Source of the DNA: an uncultured Lewinella sp. | Lineage (GTDB): Bacteria; Bacteroidota; Bacteroidia; Chitinophagales; Saprospiraceae | Reading direction: 5' to 3' | Length of the DNA: 6,502 nt | Assembly (NCBI GenBank): GCA_938021455.1 | Contig: CALIGP010000278.1 | Span: 1 to 6,502 of the forward strand | Shown here: positions 5,520 to 6,502 of the stretch, one piece after another | How the letters are laid out: the number at the start of each line of letters is the position of its first letter | Position numbering within the stretch: the stretch's first letter is position 1 | Translations under genes and position numbers: made by a program | Notes under the pieces: model-generated | Database searches by the model: none | What the model was told of the DNA's origin: nothing | What the model saw: the letters and a program-made list of their open reading frames with translations, nothing else

Positions 5520-6167
5520 ATGTCAGAAGATGCAATCGCAGGATTTGTCGTTATTTCTATAATGATCTCCTTGCTTGTTTTTGGCCTTGCCTTGTGGCGA
5601 TATCAGAAAAAGACCAACGCGGAAACCCAGCGTGATATCTCCGACCGCGATCTGCTACGCCTGATCGCCGCTCAGCCAGATCAACTGTTGTCTCCTCACC
5701 AAATGAGAGACAAAACCGGCATGACGCTCAATCAATGCCGTACCCGTTTATCGGCACTTTTCTCCTACGGCATCCTGAACAAAAGCTCCAATAGCCGGGG
5801 GCGAAGTTTTTTCGGCTTTTATGTGCCGCTCATCGAACGAGAATCGCTGGACTTATCCGATGACCCCTTCCTCACCGTTGAAGATCTGCTACAAATTTTC
5901 GAGGCCTACGATTATCGTGTTACGCCGCAGGACCTGATCATGGCCACTGGTCTTCCCCTCTCCGTCATCAAACGAGAGATGAAGCACTTCGAGAAGGAGG
6001 GCATCCTCCAGCGGCTATCCACGATGCAGCAGCAGGGCATGACGATGATGCGCTTCTTCGTCTTGCAGGAGCCCTACCGCTCCGACCCCGAGCAGTTCCG
6101 CCGCCGGGCCGGCGTGATGGACCTGGAGATGCGGGAGATCTTGCGGAATGATAATTTGATTGTTTGA
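5520..6167 (+). CDS. Membrane-anchored double winged-helix protein, copy 2
   Basis: A 215-residue paralogue of the preceding gene, co-linear over its whole length. Residues about 7-27 are a hydrophobic helix ending in RYQKKT, which places the remainder in the cytoplasm. The first helix-turn-helix region is at 41-101 (SDRDLLRLI, LLSPHQMRDKTGMTLNQCRT, ALFSYGILNK, wing FFGFYVP). The second is at 117-166 (FLTVEDLLQIFEAYDYRVTP, ATGLPLSVIKREMKHFEKEG). The end MDLEMREILRNDNLIV matches copy 1 (IDLEMKEILLDENLLV). The second domain and the tail are conserved, while the first domain and the stretch between REMKHF and the tail have diverged. That pattern would suit a shared partner through the C-terminal half and different targets for the first domain; this is inference. 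The 48-base gap to copy 1 contains no promoter or terminator that I can see. It starts with ATG right after a possible octamer leader. Confidence 0.72.
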   Translation: MSEDAIAGFVVISIMISLLVFGLALWRYQKKTNAETQRDISDRDLLRLIAAQPDQLLSPHQMRDKTGMTLNQCRTRLSALFSYGILNKSSNSRGRSFFGFYVPLIERESLDLSDDPFLTVEDLLQIFEAYDYRVTPQDLIMATGLPLSVIKREMKHFEKEGILQRLSTMQQQGMTMMRFFVLQEPYRSDPEQFRRRAGVMDLEMREILRNDNLIV

Positions 6168-6173
6168 TCAAAC
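6162..6173. repeat. Perfect 12-base palindrome over stop codon
   Basis: GTTTGATCAAAC is its own reverse complement and contains the TGA stop of the second winged-helix gene. It may be chance, or a binding site for a dimeric protein. It lacks the loop and T-run of an intrinsic terminator. Confidence 0.3.
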
Positions 6174-6228
6174 TGTCCAAAAAGAGCGAGGCACTACAGC
6201 GCCCGCTTCGCAGCGATTCCGTACTTCG

Positions 6229-6272
6229 CTAAGCGTTTTGAACCGTCCCTGGCGGGACTATTGATCGCTTAG
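6229..6272. repeat. Nested hairpin downstream of winged-helix pair
   Basis: The outer stem CTAAGCG (6229-6235) pairs with CGCTTAG (6266-6272). Inside it GTCCC (6245-6249) pairs with GGGAC (6254-6258) around a TGGC loop. It lies between the ends of the convergent winged-helix gene and the possible small ORF at 6295. It could serve as a bidirectional terminator or be a REP-type element. There is no strong T-run after it. Confidence 0.5.
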
Positions 6273-6294
6273 TAGAACTTTGTTTAGCCAGCTT

Positions 6295-6399
6295 CTATAT
6301 TTCTTTCCGATCGTTTACCAGTACATAGTTATCGATAGAAACATAATCCCCATCCAAATAGAATTCGTCACAACTATGGGGTAGTTCCGTAATTTTCAT
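6295..6399 (-). CDS. Possible 34-residue acidic protein
   Basis: ATG at 6399 to TAG at 6295, beginning MKITELPHSCDEFYLDGDY and rich in Asp, Glu, Tyr and Val. The start sits in an A-rich context (AAAGCGAAATGAAAATT) like many Bacteroidota genes, and an in-frame stop lies just upstream, so this is the full ORF. I recognise no family. It could be a real small gene, the remnant of a longer one, or chance. It lies between hairpin elements in an otherwise gene-free stretch. Confidence 0.3.
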   Translation of the reverse strand: MKITELPHSCDEFYLDGDYVSIDNYVLVNDRKEI

Positions 6400-6416
6400 T
6401 TCGCTTTATTGGTGCG

Positions 6417-6462
6417 CAACAGGTTCAAACCTGTTGTCTGCTAGCTAACGGCTGAAGCCGTT
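6417..6462. repeat. Paired REP-like hairpins
   Basis: Two compact inverted repeats lie 10 bases apart: CAACAGGTT-CA-AACCTGTTG (6417-6436) and AACGGCT-GA-AGCCGTT (6447-6462). Both keep the form CAAC/AACGG...GTTG with a tiny loop, and the second is followed by GCTAC. Pairs of this kind resemble REP/BIME elements mobilised by RAYT (IS200/IS605-like) transposases in other bacteria. No transposase is present in the window. Confidence 0.6.
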
Positions 6463-6463
6463 G

Positions 6464-6502
6464 CTACTGCCCCATCCGCTCCGCCCGGATCCCCGGCTTA
6501 AC
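6464..6502 (-). CDS. Possible C-terminal end of another gene
   Basis: The minus strand from the window edge is open for 12 codons (VKPGIRAERMGQ) and ends in TAG at 6464, immediately before the paired hairpins. REP-like elements usually lie just outside genes, so a gene ending here is plausible, but 12 codons cannot prove coding and I do not recognise the tail. Confidence 0.25.
   Translation of the reverse strand, partial: VKPGIRAERMGQ

Overview
The window looks like a chromosomal segment from a member of the Bacteroidota, most likely near the Saprospiria/Lewinella group. This is inferred from three things: TAnnTTTG-type -7 promoter elements, start codons without clear Shine-Dalgarno sequences, and the style of the proteins (a lipobox thioredoxin lipoprotein, a short PlsC-type acyltransferase, a GxxExxY protein). 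No rRNA or tRNA is present to test it.

Layout. Positions 1-117 (minus) hold the first 39 codons of a TesB-type acyl-CoA thioesterase, cut by the window edge. Divergent from it is a lipoprotein with a C-terminal thioredoxin-like domain (238-1674, plus), followed by a complete acetyl-CoA acetyltransferase/thiolase (1758-2942, plus). Next is a cassette of about 600 bp: a GxxExxY PD-(D/E)xK-like protein (3099-3473, plus) enclosed by long inverted repeats that begin a few bases after the stop codons of the two convergent flanking genes. On the minus strand follow a PlsC-like acyltransferase (4146-3550) and, upstream of it, a one-domain short asparaginase (4718-4230). Divergent from the asparaginase are two tandem paralogous proteins (4836-5471 and 5520-6167, plus), each with one N-terminal membrane helix and what look like two cytoplasmic winged-helix domains. 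The last 335 bases contain nested and paired hairpins of REP type, one possible 34-residue ORF and perhaps the last codons of another minus-strand gene.

How the genes relate. TesB, thiolase and the acyltransferase all act on acyl-CoA/lipid metabolism, but they sit in different transcription units, so a shared pathway is only suggested. Asparaginase and acyltransferase could be co-transcribed (83-base gap). The two winged-helix paralogues almost certainly form one unit (48-base gap).

The items most worth a second look are the inverted-repeat GxxExxY cassette, a tandem 8-base leader repeat ending 4-6 bases before the start codons of three genes (tesB, the acyltransferase, the second winged-helix gene), the membrane-tethered double winged-helix pair, and the short asparaginase, which by hand alignment lacks the usual catalytic lysine.
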